Positions 8,966 to 17,383 of a stretch of DNA of 64,000 nt are shown in pieces. The notes beneath the pieces were generated by a model that saw only the letters and a list, made by a program, of their open reading frames with translations, was not told the DNA's origin and made no database searches. The stretch is from Nocardioides sp. Root190 (GTDB lineage: Bacteria; Actinomycetota; Actinomycetes; Propionibacteriales; Nocardioidaceae): NCBI RefSeq assembly GCF_001428565.1, contig NZ_LMIA01000008.1, positions 1,383 to 65,382 of the forward strand, written 5' to 3'. The position numbers and the translations under genes are program-made. Numbering within the stretch: position 1 is the first letter of the stretch; every line of letters begins with the position of its first letter.

Positions 8966-10318
8966 ATGACCGGACCTGTCTCCACCTCTGACCTGCGTAC
9001 GCGTCTCGCCGAGCTCCTCCCGGGTGTCCGATCGGACCTCGAGGCGCTCGTCCGCATCCCGTCGGTCAGCGCTGACCCTGCCCGTCTCGACCAGGTCGAG
9101 CTGAGTGCCCGTGCCACCGCGGACCTGTTCGCGGCCGAGGGCGTGGACGTCGAGATCGTGCGTGCCTTCGACGGCGCCCCGCCGGCCGTGATCGGCCACC
9201 GCGCAGGTCCCGAGGGTGCGCCCACCGTGCTGCTCTACGCCCACCACGACGTCCAGCCCGAGAACGACCACGCCGAGTGGGACAGCCCGCCGTGGGAGCC
9301 GACCGAGCGCGACGGCCGTCTCTACGCCCGCGGCGCGGCCGACGACAAGGCCGGCATCGTCACGCACGTGGCCGCCCTGCGCGCGTTCGGCGACGAGCTC
9401 CCGGTGTCGGTGAAGGTGTTCATCGAGGGGGAGGAGGAGGTCGGTTCCGACACCCTCCCCGCACTTCTCGAGACCTATCAGGACCGCCTGGCCGCCGACG
9501 TCATCGTGATCGCCGACTCCGGCAACTGGGACATCGGCGTGCCTGCCCTGACCACCTCGCTTCGCGGACTGGTCCGCGTCGACGTCGAGGTCCGCACCCT
9601 CACCCACGCCGTGCACTCCGGCATGTGGGGCGGTCTGGTCCCGGACGCCCTGATCACCCTGTCGCGCCTCATCTCGACCCTCCACGACGACCGCGGCAAC
9701 GTCGCCATCGAGGGCCTGCACTCCGGTCCTGCGGCCGACGTCGACTACCCCGAGGACCGGCTCCGCGCCGAGTCCGGTGCCGCGGCCGGCATCGAGTGGA
9801 TCGGCGAGGGCTCGGCGGTCGAGCGGCTGTGGACCAAGCCGGCGCTCAGCATCACCGGACTGGACGCCCCCAAGGTCGACGGCGCGTCCAACACCCTGGT
9901 CCCCGCTGCGCGCGCCAAGATCTCCCTGCGCATCGCGCCCGGGGACACCACCGCCAACGCGCTCGCCTGCCTGCAGCGCCATCTCGAGGCCAACGTCGCC
10001 TGGGGTGCCACCCTGACCACCACGGTCGTCGACACCGGTGAGGCCACCCAGATCGATGCGACCGGTCCGGCGTACGACGCCGCCCGGTCGGCGTTCCAGG
10101 AGGCCTGGGACGGCACCGCCCCGGTCGACATGGGCGTCGGTGGCTCGATCCCGTTCATCGCCGAGTTCCTCGAGACGTTCCCGCAGGCGTCCGTGCTCGT
10201 CACCGGCGTGGAGGACCCCGACACCCGCGCCCACGGCCCGAACGAGGGCCTGCACCTGGCCGAGTTCGAGAAGGTCCTGCTCGCCGAGACACTGCTGCTC
10301 CGCAACCTCGCGGGCTGA
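8966..10318 (+). CDS. M20-family dipeptidase/metallopeptidase
   Basis: A 450-residue zinc aminoacyl-peptidase. The metal ligands and catalytic residues of M20 peptidases are all visible: 'LLYAHHDVQP' (His, Asp), 'ARGAADDKAG' (bridging Asp), 'EGEEEVGS' (general-base Glu and ligand Glu), 'IADSGN' (Asp) and the C-terminal 'RAHGPNEGLHL' (His). The dimerisation lid lies in the middle (about 190-330). It probably hydrolyses dipeptides in the cytoplasm. The ATG at 8966 is 7 nt after a TAGGTT -10 (8953-8958), so it is likely leaderless and transcribed independently of the SCP gene. Confidence 0.9.
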   Translation: MTGPVSTSDLRTRLAELLPGVRSDLEALVRIPSVSADPARLDQVELSARATADLFAAEGVDVEIVRAFDGAPPAVIGHRAGPEGAPTVLLYAHHDVQPENDHAEWDSPPWEPTERDGRLYARGAADDKAGIVTHVAALRAFGDELPVSVKVFIEGEEEVGSDTLPALLETYQDRLAADVIVIADSGNWDIGVPALTTSLRGLVRVDVEVRTLTHAVHSGMWGGLVPDALITLSRLISTLHDDRGNVAIEGLHSGPAADVDYPEDRLRAESGAAAGIEWIGEGSAVERLWTKPALSITGLDAPKVDGASNTLVPAARAKISLRIAPGDTTANALACLQRHLEANVAWGATLTTTVVDTGEATQIDATGPAYDAARSAFQEAWDGTAPVDMGVGGSIPFIAEFLETFPQASVLVTGVEDPDTRAHGPNEGLHLAEFEKVLLAETLLLRNLAG

Positions 10319-10341
10319 CGGGGCCCCGCGGGACAAAAGTA

Positions 10342-10363
10342 GACTGATTCAGTAGAGTTAGTC
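10342..10363. promoter_or_regulatory. Imperfect palindrome overlapping the promoter of the FAD protein
   Basis: GACTGATTC (10342-10350) and GAGTTAGTC (10355-10363) form a 9-bp inverted repeat with two mismatches around AGTA. It covers the TAGAGT -10 element (10353-10358) just before the GTG at 10366. The position fits a repressor site, but no candidate regulator is adjacent. Confidence 0.35.
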
Positions 10364-10365
10364 GG

Positions 10366-11766
10366 GTGACCGCCACCGACACCCCTCTCAGCACCTCCGG
10401 ACCGACCGCGACCAGCCAGCGCGTGGCTGTCATCGGCGGCGGTGCGAGCGGGGTGCTGACGGCGATCAACCTGCTGGTGCGCTCCGACGATCCCTCGCTC
10501 GAGGTGGTCATCCACGAGGCGAGCGGCATCGTCGGTCGCGGCATCGCGTACGGCACCAACGACCAGCGCCACCTGCTCAACGTGCGCGCCCGGCACATGA
10601 GCGCCTTCCCCGACTCGCCCTCCGACCTGCTCGACTGGGCCCTGCGCACCGGCCGCAGCAGCGACCCGCAGGGCTTCCTGCCGAGGGCGGACTTCGCGAT
10701 CTACCTCCAGGACCGTCTGGCCGACGTCGCTGACGACCGGCTCCGGGTCCGGGCCGGCCGGGTCCAGGACATCGTCGCGACCGCGAACGGCTTCGAGATC
10801 GTCACCGAGCGCTCCCGCTCCACGGCGGCGGCGGTCGTGCTCTGTCACGGCAACCAGCCACCCCGGCCCCTCCGGGTCGAGGGTCAGGACCTGCCGGACG
10901 CACCGTGGCACGTCGCGAACCCGTGGGAGCTGAGCCGGCTCCGGGCCCTGCCGGCCGATGCGTCCGTGGTCGTCGTCGGCACCGGCCTGACCGCCGTCGA
11001 CACCGTCATCACCCTGCTCGAGGACAGCGCCGAGCGGAAGGTCACCATGCTCAGCCGTCGCGGCCGGCTCCCCAAGCCGCACGTCGGCCAGGCGCACACG
11101 GCGTGGGTGACGAAGGTTCCCGAGGGTCCGCTGAGCGCCGACGGGCTGGCCGAGGCGGTGGCCGATGAGTGCCGGGCCGCCGCCGAGCGCGGGGTCGGCT
11201 GGCGGGCCGTCGTCGACGGCCTCCGCCCGGCGACCCAGGACCTGTGGCGACGCCTTCCGCACGCGGAGCGGGTCCGCTTCCTCCAGGTGCACGCCCGTGA
11301 GTGGGAGGTCCGCCGGCACCGGATGGCGCCGGACGTCGCGCTGCGCCTGCAGCGCTACCGCTACGAGGGTCGCCTCGCGATCCGTGCCGGCACCCTCGCC
11401 GACGTCGTGGACCGCGGGCAGCGGTGTCAGGTCACCACCGACCCCGCAGGGGTGTACGACGTCGACGCGATCGTGAACTGCACCGGCCCCCTCGCCGACG
11501 TCCGGGAGAGCCAGGACCCGCTGCTGCGTTCGTTGCTCGCGAGGGGCGCCGCCGGCCCGGACCCGCTCGCGCTCGGCCTCGACGCGACCGACGACGGACG
11601 CCTGCGCGGTGCCGACGGCCGGGTGGTCGACGGCGCCTACGTCGTCGGCCCGCCGCGCAAGGGCACGCTGTGGGAGTCGACCGCGATCCCCGAGATCCGC
11701 GCGCAGGCAGCGCAGGTCGCTGCCGCAGTGGTGGAACGCACGTCTCGCCGGAGCCTCGCGAACTGA
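10366..11766 (+). CDS. FAD/NAD(P)-binding protein (NAD_binding_9 type)
   Basis: A 466-residue protein with an N-terminal Rossmann FAD site 'VAVIGGGASGVLTAINLL' and 'GRGIAYGTNDQRHLLNVRA', the hallmark of the FAD-NAD(P)-binding PF13454-type family. A second dinucleotide motif reads 'VVVVGTGLTAVDTVITLL' (about 205). Enzymes of this group are flavin-dependent oxidoreductases of mostly unknown substrate; nothing here identifies it. It has a GTG start, leaderless by its -10 (TAGAGT, 7 nt upstream). It sits between purine genes but has no obvious purine role. Confidence 0.8.
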   Translation: MTATDTPLSTSGPTATSQRVAVIGGGASGVLTAINLLVRSDDPSLEVVIHEASGIVGRGIAYGTNDQRHLLNVRARHMSAFPDSPSDLLDWALRTGRSSDPQGFLPRADFAIYLQDRLADVADDRLRVRAGRVQDIVATANGFEIVTERSRSTAAAVVLCHGNQPPRPLRVEGQDLPDAPWHVANPWELSRLRALPADASVVVVGTGLTAVDTVITLLEDSAERKVTMLSRRGRLPKPHVGQAHTAWVTKVPEGPLSADGLAEAVADECRAAAERGVGWRAVVDGLRPATQDLWRRLPHAERVRFLQVHAREWEVRRHRMAPDVALRLQRYRYEGRLAIRAGTLADVVDRGQRCQVTTDPAGVYDVDAIVNCTGPLADVRESQDPLLRSLLARGAAGPDPLALGLDATDDGRLRGADGRVVDGAYVVGPPRKGTLWESTAIPEIRAQAAQVAAAVVERTSRRSLAN

Positions 11767-11799
11767 GCTCACGAGCCGATCGCCGGTAGGCTTCACGAC

Positions 11800-13260
11800 G
11801 TGTGCGGAGTCTTCGGCGTATGGGCCCCGGGTGAAGATGTCGCCAAGCTGACCTACTTCGGTCTCTACTCGTTGCAGCACCGCGGGCAGGAGTCCGCGGG
11901 CATCTCGGTCAGCAACGGGCGACAGATCCTGGTCTACAAGGACATGGGACTCGTTTCCCAGGTCTTCGACGAGAACACCCTCGCGTCGTTCCGCGGCCAC
12001 CTGGCCGTCGGTCACTGCCGCTACTCCACCACCGGTGCGAGCACCTGGCAGAACGCGCAGCCGACCTTCCGTCCGACCGAGCACGGCTCGATCGCGCTCG
12101 GCCACAACGGCAACCTGATCAACACCGCCGAGCTCGCCGACATGGTCTCGGCGCTGCCGAGCGACGAGGGCGAGCTGGACATCCACGCGCGCAACCTCGA
12201 GGCCGCCACCAACGACACCAGCCTGGTCACCGCGCTGCTGGCGCACCACCCCGACCAGTCGCTCGAGACCCGCGCGCTCGAGCTCCTCCCGCAGGTCCGG
12301 GGCGCCTTCTCGTTCGTCTTCATGAACGAGAACACCCTGTACGCCGCCCGCGACCCCGAGGGCATCCGCCCGCTCATGCTCGGCCGGCTCGACCGCGGCT
12401 GGGTCGTGGCGAGCGAGGACGCGGCGCTGGCCACGATCGGCGCGAGTGTCGTGCGCGAGGTCGAGCCCGGCGAGCTGCTCGTCATCGACGAGGACGGCCT
12501 GCGCTCCCACAAGTTCGCCGAGCCGCGCCGCAAGGGCTGCGTGTTCGAGTACGTCTACCTCGCCCGTCCCGACGCCACCATCGCCGGCCGCAGCGTGCAC
12601 GAGGCACGGGTCGAGATGGGCCGCCAGCTGGCCCGCGAGTTCCCTGTCGACGCCGACCTGGTGATCCCGGTCCCGGAGTCGGGCACGCCTGCCGCTGCCG
12701 GCTACGCACTGGAGAGCGGCATCCCGTTCGGCCAGGGCTTCGTCAAGAACGCCTATGTCGGACGTACCTTCATCCAGCCCAGCCAGACCCTGCGCCAGCT
12801 CGGCATCCGGCTCAAGCTGAACGCGCTGGAGCACATGATCCGCGGCAAGCGGATCGTCGTGGTCGACGACTCGATCGTGCGTGGCAACACCCAGCGTGCC
12901 CAGGTCCGGATGCTCCGCGAGGCCGGCGCGGCCGAGGTCCACGTGAGGATCTCCAGCCCGCCGGTGAAGTGGCCCTGCTTCTACGGCATCGACTTCGCCA
13001 CGCGCGCCGAGCTGATCGCCAACGGCCTGACCCCCGACGAGATCGCCGCCAGCGTCGGTGCCGACAGCGTCGGCTACATCTCGCTCGAGGGCATGATCGA
13101 GGCCACCCGCCAGCCGGAGCCGACCCTCTGCACCGCGTGCTTCACCGGGAAGTACCCCATCGAGCTGCCCGACGAGAGCCTGCTCGGCAAGCACCTCCTC
13201 GAGGCCACGCTCGAGCCGAGCACCCACGGCGAGGCACTGCCCGTCTTCAACAATCCCTGA
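11800..13260 (+). CDS. purF: Amidophosphoribosyltransferase PurF
   Basis: A 486-residue enzyme that makes 5-phosphoribosylamine from PRPP and glutamine, the committed step of purine synthesis. The N-terminal nucleophile hydrolase starts 'MCGVFGVW' (Cys2 becomes the catalytic N-terminus). Glutaminase residues include 'HRGQESAGI' and 'GHCRYSTTG'. The PRPP-binding loop reads 'IVVVDDSIVRGNT' near residue 350. The GTG at 11800 follows a TAGGCT -10 (11787-11792) by 7 nt, so it is leaderless. It lies 9 bp before purM, in one operon. Confidence 0.97.
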   Translation: MCGVFGVWAPGEDVAKLTYFGLYSLQHRGQESAGISVSNGRQILVYKDMGLVSQVFDENTLASFRGHLAVGHCRYSTTGASTWQNAQPTFRPTEHGSIALGHNGNLINTAELADMVSALPSDEGELDIHARNLEAATNDTSLVTALLAHHPDQSLETRALELLPQVRGAFSFVFMNENTLYAARDPEGIRPLMLGRLDRGWVVASEDAALATIGASVVREVEPGELLVIDEDGLRSHKFAEPRRKGCVFEYVYLARPDATIAGRSVHEARVEMGRQLAREFPVDADLVIPVPESGTPAAAGYALESGIPFGQGFVKNAYVGRTFIQPSQTLRQLGIRLKLNALEHMIRGKRIVVVDDSIVRGNTQRAQVRMLREAGAAEVHVRISSPPVKWPCFYGIDFATRAELIANGLTPDEIAASVGADSVGYISLEGMIEATRQPEPTLCTACFTGKYPIELPDESLLGKHLLEATLEPSTHGEALPVFNNP

Positions 13261-13269
13261 CGGAGAACC

Positions 13270-14334
13270 ATGAGCAACGACAACGCCTACGCCCGCGCCG
13301 GGGTCGACATCGAGGCCGCTGACCGCGCCATCGACCTGATGAAGGAATGGATCGAGAAGGCGCGTCGCCCCGAGATGCTGGGTGGGCTCGGCGGGTTCGC
13401 CGGCCTCTTCGACGCCTCGGCACTGCTGTCGTACAAGCGCCCCCTGCTCGCGACCTCCACCGACGGTGTCGGCACGAAGGTCGCCGTCGCGCAGATGATG
13501 GACAAGCACGACACGATCGGCTTCGACCTGGTCGGCATGGTCGTGGACGACCTCGTCGTCTGCGGTGCCGAGCCGCTGTTCATGACCGACTACATCGCCA
13601 CCGGCAAGGTCGTCCCGGAGCGCATCGCGGCGATCGTCAAGGGCATCGCCGAGGCGTGCCTGGAGGCCGGCTGCGCCCTCGTGGGCGGCGAGACCGCGGA
13701 GCACCCGGGCCTGCTCGCGCCCGACGAGTACGACGTCGCGGGCGCCACGACCGGCGTGGTCGAGGCGGGCGCGCTGCTCGGCCCCGGCCGGGTGCGCCCC
13801 GGCGACGTCGTGATCGCCATGGCGGCCAGCGGCCTGCACTCCAACGGCTACTCCCTGGCGCGCCACGTGTTCTTCACCCAGGCCGGGTGGAGCGTGGACC
13901 GTCACGTCGAGGAGTTCGGCCGCACCCTCGGCGAGGAGCTGCTCGAGCCGACCCGGCTCTACACGAAGCCGTCGCTGGCGATCGCCCGCGAGACCGAGAC
14001 GCACGCGATGGCCCACGTCACCGGTGGCGGCCTCGCGAACAACCTGGCCCGGGTGATGCCGCCCGAGCTCAAGGCGACCCTCGACCGCTCGACCTGGACC
14101 CCCGGCGCCGTCTTCGACGTCGTGCGCACGCTCGGGGAGGTCCCGCAGGCCGATCTTGAGGCCACCCTCAACTGTGGCGTCGGCATGGTCGCCCTCGTCG
14201 CACCTGACTCCGTCGACGCCGCGATCGCCCGGCTGGGCGACTTCGGCGTGTCGGCCTGGGTGGCCGGCGAGGTCGGCGTCGACCCCGAGCTCGAGGGCTC
14301 CGTCGAGCTGGTCGGACAGCACGCCGGCTGGTGA
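13270..14334 (+). CDS. purM: Phosphoribosylformylglycinamidine cyclo-ligase PurM (AIR synthetase)
   Basis: A 354-residue AIR synthetase that closes the imidazole ring after PurSQL. Characteristic stretches are 'YKRPLLATSTDGVGTKVAVAQ', 'DLVGMVVDDLVVCGAEPLFMTDY', 'GCALVGGETAEHPG' and 'AHVTGGGLANNLAR'. The start ATG has an AGG-type ribosome site in the 9-bp gap after purF, indicating co-transcription. A hairpin follows at 14342. Confidence 0.97.
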   Translation: MSNDNAYARAGVDIEAADRAIDLMKEWIEKARRPEMLGGLGGFAGLFDASALLSYKRPLLATSTDGVGTKVAVAQMMDKHDTIGFDLVGMVVDDLVVCGAEPLFMTDYIATGKVVPERIAAIVKGIAEACLEAGCALVGGETAEHPGLLAPDEYDVAGATTGVVEAGALLGPGRVRPGDVVIAMAASGLHSNGYSLARHVFFTQAGWSVDRHVEEFGRTLGEELLEPTRLYTKPSLAIARETETHAMAHVTGGGLANNLARVMPPELKATLDRSTWTPGAVFDVVRTLGEVPQADLEATLNCGVGMVALVAPDSVDAAIARLGDFGVSAWVAGEVGVDPELEGSVELVGQHAGW

Positions 14335-14341
14335 CCTGCAT

Positions 14342-14363
14342 CTCCCGACCCGCGTTTCGGGAG
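14342..14363 (+). terminator. Hairpin after purM
   Basis: CTCCCGA (14342-14348) pairs with TCGGGAG (14357-14363) around an 8-nt loop, starting 8 bp after the purM stop. There is no T-run, so it is a weak or attenuating terminator at best. Confidence 0.5.
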
Positions 14364-14375
14364 GGCTGGTGTGGG

Positions 14376-14401
14376 GGAACAGCCATCGGGCATGTAACGT
14401 T
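14376..14401 (+). promoter_or_regulatory. Candidate stress-sigma-type promoter of the DUF3073 gene
   Basis: GGAAC at 14376-14380 and GTT at 14399-14401 are separated by 18 bp, the spacing of promoters read by SigR/SigH/SigE-like sigma factors in actinobacteria. The elements sit at the ends of a GTGGG..GAACA/TGTTCCCAC inverted repeat, so a protein-binding site is an alternative reading. Confidence 0.35.
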
Positions 14402-14476
14402 GTTCCCACGAGACTCTGATTCAGCAGTCCGGGGCCCGGAGGGTTCCCGGCCAAGTGTGCGAGGGGGCTGGACCCT

Positions 14477-14659
14477 ATGGGCCGCGGCCGTGCGAAAGCC
14501 AAGCAGACGAAGGTCGCTCGCGACCTGAAGTACCGCAACCACGACACGGATCTTGGCGCCTTGGCGCGCGAGCTCCATGGCGAGCCGGTTGACCGTGAAG
14601 AGGAGGTCGACCCGGAAGTGCTGGAGAAGTGGTCGGACTACTCCGAGCGCAAGGACTGA
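14477..14659 (+). CDS. DUF3073 small protein
   Basis: A 60-residue protein beginning 'MGRGRAKAKQTKVARDLKY' and ending 'WSDYSERKD', a near-perfect fit to the actinobacterial DUF3073 family that lies just after purM. The N-terminus is strongly basic and the C-terminus acidic. The function is unknown. A purine-rich ribosome site (GAGGGGG) precedes the ATG. Confidence 0.9.
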   Translation: MGRGRAKAKQTKVARDLKYRNHDTDLGALARELHGEPVDREEEVDPEVLEKWSDYSERKD

Positions 14660-14677
14660 CGCCCGACTCCTCGTGAG

Positions 14678-16069
14678 TCAGTCCCGGCACTCACCCATGA
14701 CGATCACGTCGCCGTGGGTGCCGTAGCCCGCGAGCGCACCACCTGACGGCGTACCGTCGAACGTCACCATCCGCCACTCGTCTCCCGGCACTGCCGGGTT
14801 GGGCGCGATGACGCTCGGCCACGGGATGTTGGTCGGGTACGGCGCCTCGAGGGTTTCGATCTCGCGCATGGCGAGGTCGAAGACCGGGAACCGTTCGCGG
14901 ACCCTGCGGGTGTTGTCGCGCCCGTCGCTGGCCAGCACCCGCCAGCCTGCGTCGGTGCGCAGCAGGGTCGTCCCCTCGCTCGCGCGACGGTCCGTGGCAG
15001 CGCCCAGCAGGGTGAGCTCCTCCAGCGACGGCCCGCGGGCGAGCAGCGGGTGGAAGTCGAAGAACCGGCGCGCGCTGACGTAGCCGACCAGCCAGGAGCC
15101 GTCCTCCTCGCGCGCCAGGTGCGGGTCCCAGACGCCGACGCTGGGGCCGTCGGTGGGCAGGTCGAGGGTGCGGGTCCCGAGCAGGTGCTCCCCGCGGGTG
15201 ATGTCGGCCTTCGTCTCGGCCAAGGTGATCGCGACCGTGGCGTGTTCGCGCTCGCGCCTGGCCGACGGGAAGTCCGACCAGGTGCTGGTCGCGACGAGCC
15301 AGCGCTCGCCGTCGCGCACGACGTGCGTGGCGTGGTCGCCGTAGCCTCCCGGCGCGTCCGGTCGTTGGAAGTACAGCGCGGCACGGTGCCGTACCTCCCC
15401 TTGTACGTCGAGTTCCCACAGGGAGGTGTGCGCCGTGCCGAAGAAGCCTGGTCCCGCGCTGGTCGCCGAGAACAACACCGAGCCGTCCGGGAGTCGGTAC
15501 GCCGATCCGTCGGCGTGCGACACCAGCCGGGTGTCGCGCAGCCCGAGCTGGCCGAACGAGCCGGCCGTCCAGCCGGACACCGTGCCGCGGCCCGAGGCCC
15601 AGCCGGCGCTCAGTCCCGCGAGCCAGTCGGCGTCGCGCACGTCCGGCGCGCCCGGCAGCGAGCCGTCCGCGAGGTCGACCCTGCCGCGGACCACCCAGGC
15701 GCCGTCCTCGCAGGTCAGCGCGGCGACGTGGGTCCCGGTCAGTGAGAGCGCGAGCCGCGTCGGTGCGCACCGCGGTCGCCCCCGGCGTCGGCTCCGGCGT
15801 CGCTCCGTGCCCGCGGGAGTGGTGATCGACAACGAGACCCGGCCGTCGGTGAGCTCGACCGCGAGCTCGGTCCCGTCGGGTCCCAGCAGCCAGGCGCGGG
15901 TGGCTCCGTCAGGGCGCTGTGGTGCGAGGGCGATCTCCACGGCGCCGAAGGGCGCCAGCAGCGGGATGGTCCCCGTGCTCGACTGCGGACCCGATGTCGC
16001 GACGTACGACTCGGTGATGGCCGCCGATCCGACGACGGCGACCGGACGGTGGCGGGCCGTGATCTTCAT
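14678..16069 (-). CDS. Hypothetical protein, beta-propeller-like, related in style to glycosidase-like proteins
   Basis: A 463-residue protein without a signal peptide. It is built of repeated beta-type segments with Trp/Gly/Asp-rich turns ('DADWLAGLSAGWASGRGTVSGW', 'TSLWELDVQGEVRHR', 'VWDPHLAREEDGSWLVGYVSAR', 'IPWPSVIAPNPAVPGDEWRMVTF'). The 'WDPHLAREEDGSWLVGYV' segment recalls GH43/GH32-type propeller blades, but I cannot confirm the catalytic acids. I do not recognise the family with confidence. The start at 16069 is the ATG nearest the divergent hydrolase (64 bp away). Confidence 0.6.
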   Translation of the reverse strand: MKITARHRPVAVVGSAAITESYVATSGPQSSTGTIPLLAPFGAVEIALAPQRPDGATRAWLLGPDGTELAVELTDGRVSLSITTPAGTERRRSRRRGRPRCAPTRLALSLTGTHVAALTCEDGAWVVRGRVDLADGSLPGAPDVRDADWLAGLSAGWASGRGTVSGWTAGSFGQLGLRDTRLVSHADGSAYRLPDGSVLFSATSAGPGFFGTAHTSLWELDVQGEVRHRAALYFQRPDAPGGYGDHATHVVRDGERWLVATSTWSDFPSARREREHATVAITLAETKADITRGEHLLGTRTLDLPTDGPSVGVWDPHLAREEDGSWLVGYVSARRFFDFHPLLARGPSLEELTLLGAATDRRASEGTTLLRTDAGWRVLASDGRDNTRRVRERFPVFDLAMREIETLEAPYPTNIPWPSVIAPNPAVPGDEWRMVTFDGTPSGGALAGYGTHGDVIVMGECRD

Positions 16070-16132
16070 GCGGGGCAGCACGGCCTGAGGATCCCATGCC
16101 GGACTTCGCCTCGGGGCGGTAGGTTCCGCGCC

Positions 16133-17380
16133 ATGCCCGTCACCCTCACGCCCCTCGCCGGCGGCAACGGCATCGCGCTGGTCTCTGCCCGGCCCGGTCC
16201 CGACCTCGCGGCGGCCGGCTGGTCCGAGGTCGAGTACGCCGCCAGCGGCACCTCGCCCGTGCCCTTCACGACCCGCGTGGTGGTCCGGCGACCGGAGTCG
16301 GCACCGTTCAGCGGCACCCTCGTCGTCGAGTGGCTCAACGTGAGCTCCGGGTCGGACGCGGCGCCCGACTGGACCTATCTCGCCGACGAGCTGGTCCGGC
16401 AGGGGCACGCCTGGGCCGGCGTGTCCGCGCAGTTCAACGGCGTGGAAGGTGGTGCCGCGCTGGTCGCCGTGGAGGGCGCCGCGGCGCAGGGGCTCAAGGG
16501 CCTCGACCCGGAGCGCTACGGCGCGCTCGCGCACCCCGGGGACGCCTTTGCCCACGACGTCTTCACCCACGCCGCGCGGGCGGTGGCGGCGCTGGTGGGG
16601 GCTGGACAGGTCCTCGCGATCGGGGAGTCGCAGTCGGCGTACCTCCTCACGACGTACGTCAACGAGGTCCACCAGCAGGAGTCCTTCTTCGACGGCTTCC
16701 TGATCCACAGCCGCGGCGACGTCGCGGCGCCGGCGGGGGAGGCCGGCTGCGGGATCGACCTGGTGGCAGCTCGTGCCTCCGGTGTCCCGACGCCGATCCG
16801 CGACGACCTCGACGTGCCGGTGGTCGTGCTCGAGACCGAGGGGGACCTGCTCGGCCGGATGAACTACGTCGCGGCCCGCCAGCCCGACGGGCCGTTGCTG
16901 CGGGTCTGGGAGGTCGCCGGTGCGGCCCATGCCGACCTGTTCCAGATCGGTGACTTCGAGGCGTTCCTGGGCTGCGCGGACCCGGTCAACCGGGGCCAGC
17001 AGGTCTACGTCGTGCGGGCCGCCCTGCGTCACCTCGTCGCGTGGGCGGGTGGTGGCCCCGCAGCGCCGTCGGCGAAGCCGCTCGAGATCCGCGACGGCGC
17101 CTTCGTGCGCGACGAGGTCGGCAACGTGCGCGGCGGCGTGCGGACGCCCGTGGTCGACGCCGCCGTCGAGGTCCTGGCGGGCGACGCTCCGGGGGCGTCG
17201 GTGATCTGTGGGCTGTTCGGGCGCACCCTGGCCCTGCCGGCCGAGGTGCTCCGCGGCCGATGGCGCTCCCACGAGGACTACGCGACGGCGTACGCCGCAG
17301 CCGCCGACGCTGCGATCGCCGCCGGCTTCGTGCTCCCCGAGGACCGCGACGCGGTGCTCGGGGAGATGCGCAGCCTCTGA
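16133..17380 (+). CDS. Alpha/beta hydrolase domain-containing protein (Abhydrolase_10 type)
   Basis: A 415-residue protein of the family with an N-terminal beta domain ('GTLVVEWLNVSSGSDAAPDWTY') and a nucleophile elbow 'AIGESQSAYLLTTYVN' (Ser near residue 166). The late His is in 'VAGAAHADLFQIG'. This points to a serine esterase or lipase-like enzyme; the substrate is unknown. The ATG at 16133 is 7 nt after TAGGTT (16120-16125), so it is probably leaderless. Confidence 0.8.
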   Translation: MPVTLTPLAGGNGIALVSARPGPDLAAAGWSEVEYAASGTSPVPFTTRVVVRRPESAPFSGTLVVEWLNVSSGSDAAPDWTYLADELVRQGHAWAGVSAQFNGVEGGAALVAVEGAAAQGLKGLDPERYGALAHPGDAFAHDVFTHAARAVAALVGAGQVLAIGESQSAYLLTTYVNEVHQQESFFDGFLIHSRGDVAAPAGEAGCGIDLVAARASGVPTPIRDDLDVPVVVLETEGDLLGRMNYVAARQPDGPLLRVWEVAGAAHADLFQIGDFEAFLGCADPVNRGQQVYVVRAALRHLVAWAGGGPAAPSAKPLEIRDGAFVRDEVGNVRGGVRTPVVDAAVEVLAGDAPGASVICGLFGRTLALPAEVLRGRWRSHEDYATAYAAAADAAIAAGFVLPEDRDAVLGEMRSL

Positions 17381-17383
17381 GGA

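Noticed and set aside
9745..14547. A 1600-residue reverse-strand open frame
   Set aside because: It is the antisense of purM, purF, the FAD gene and the peptidase. Its Asp/Val/Arg-rich content is typical of GC-rich antisense frames.
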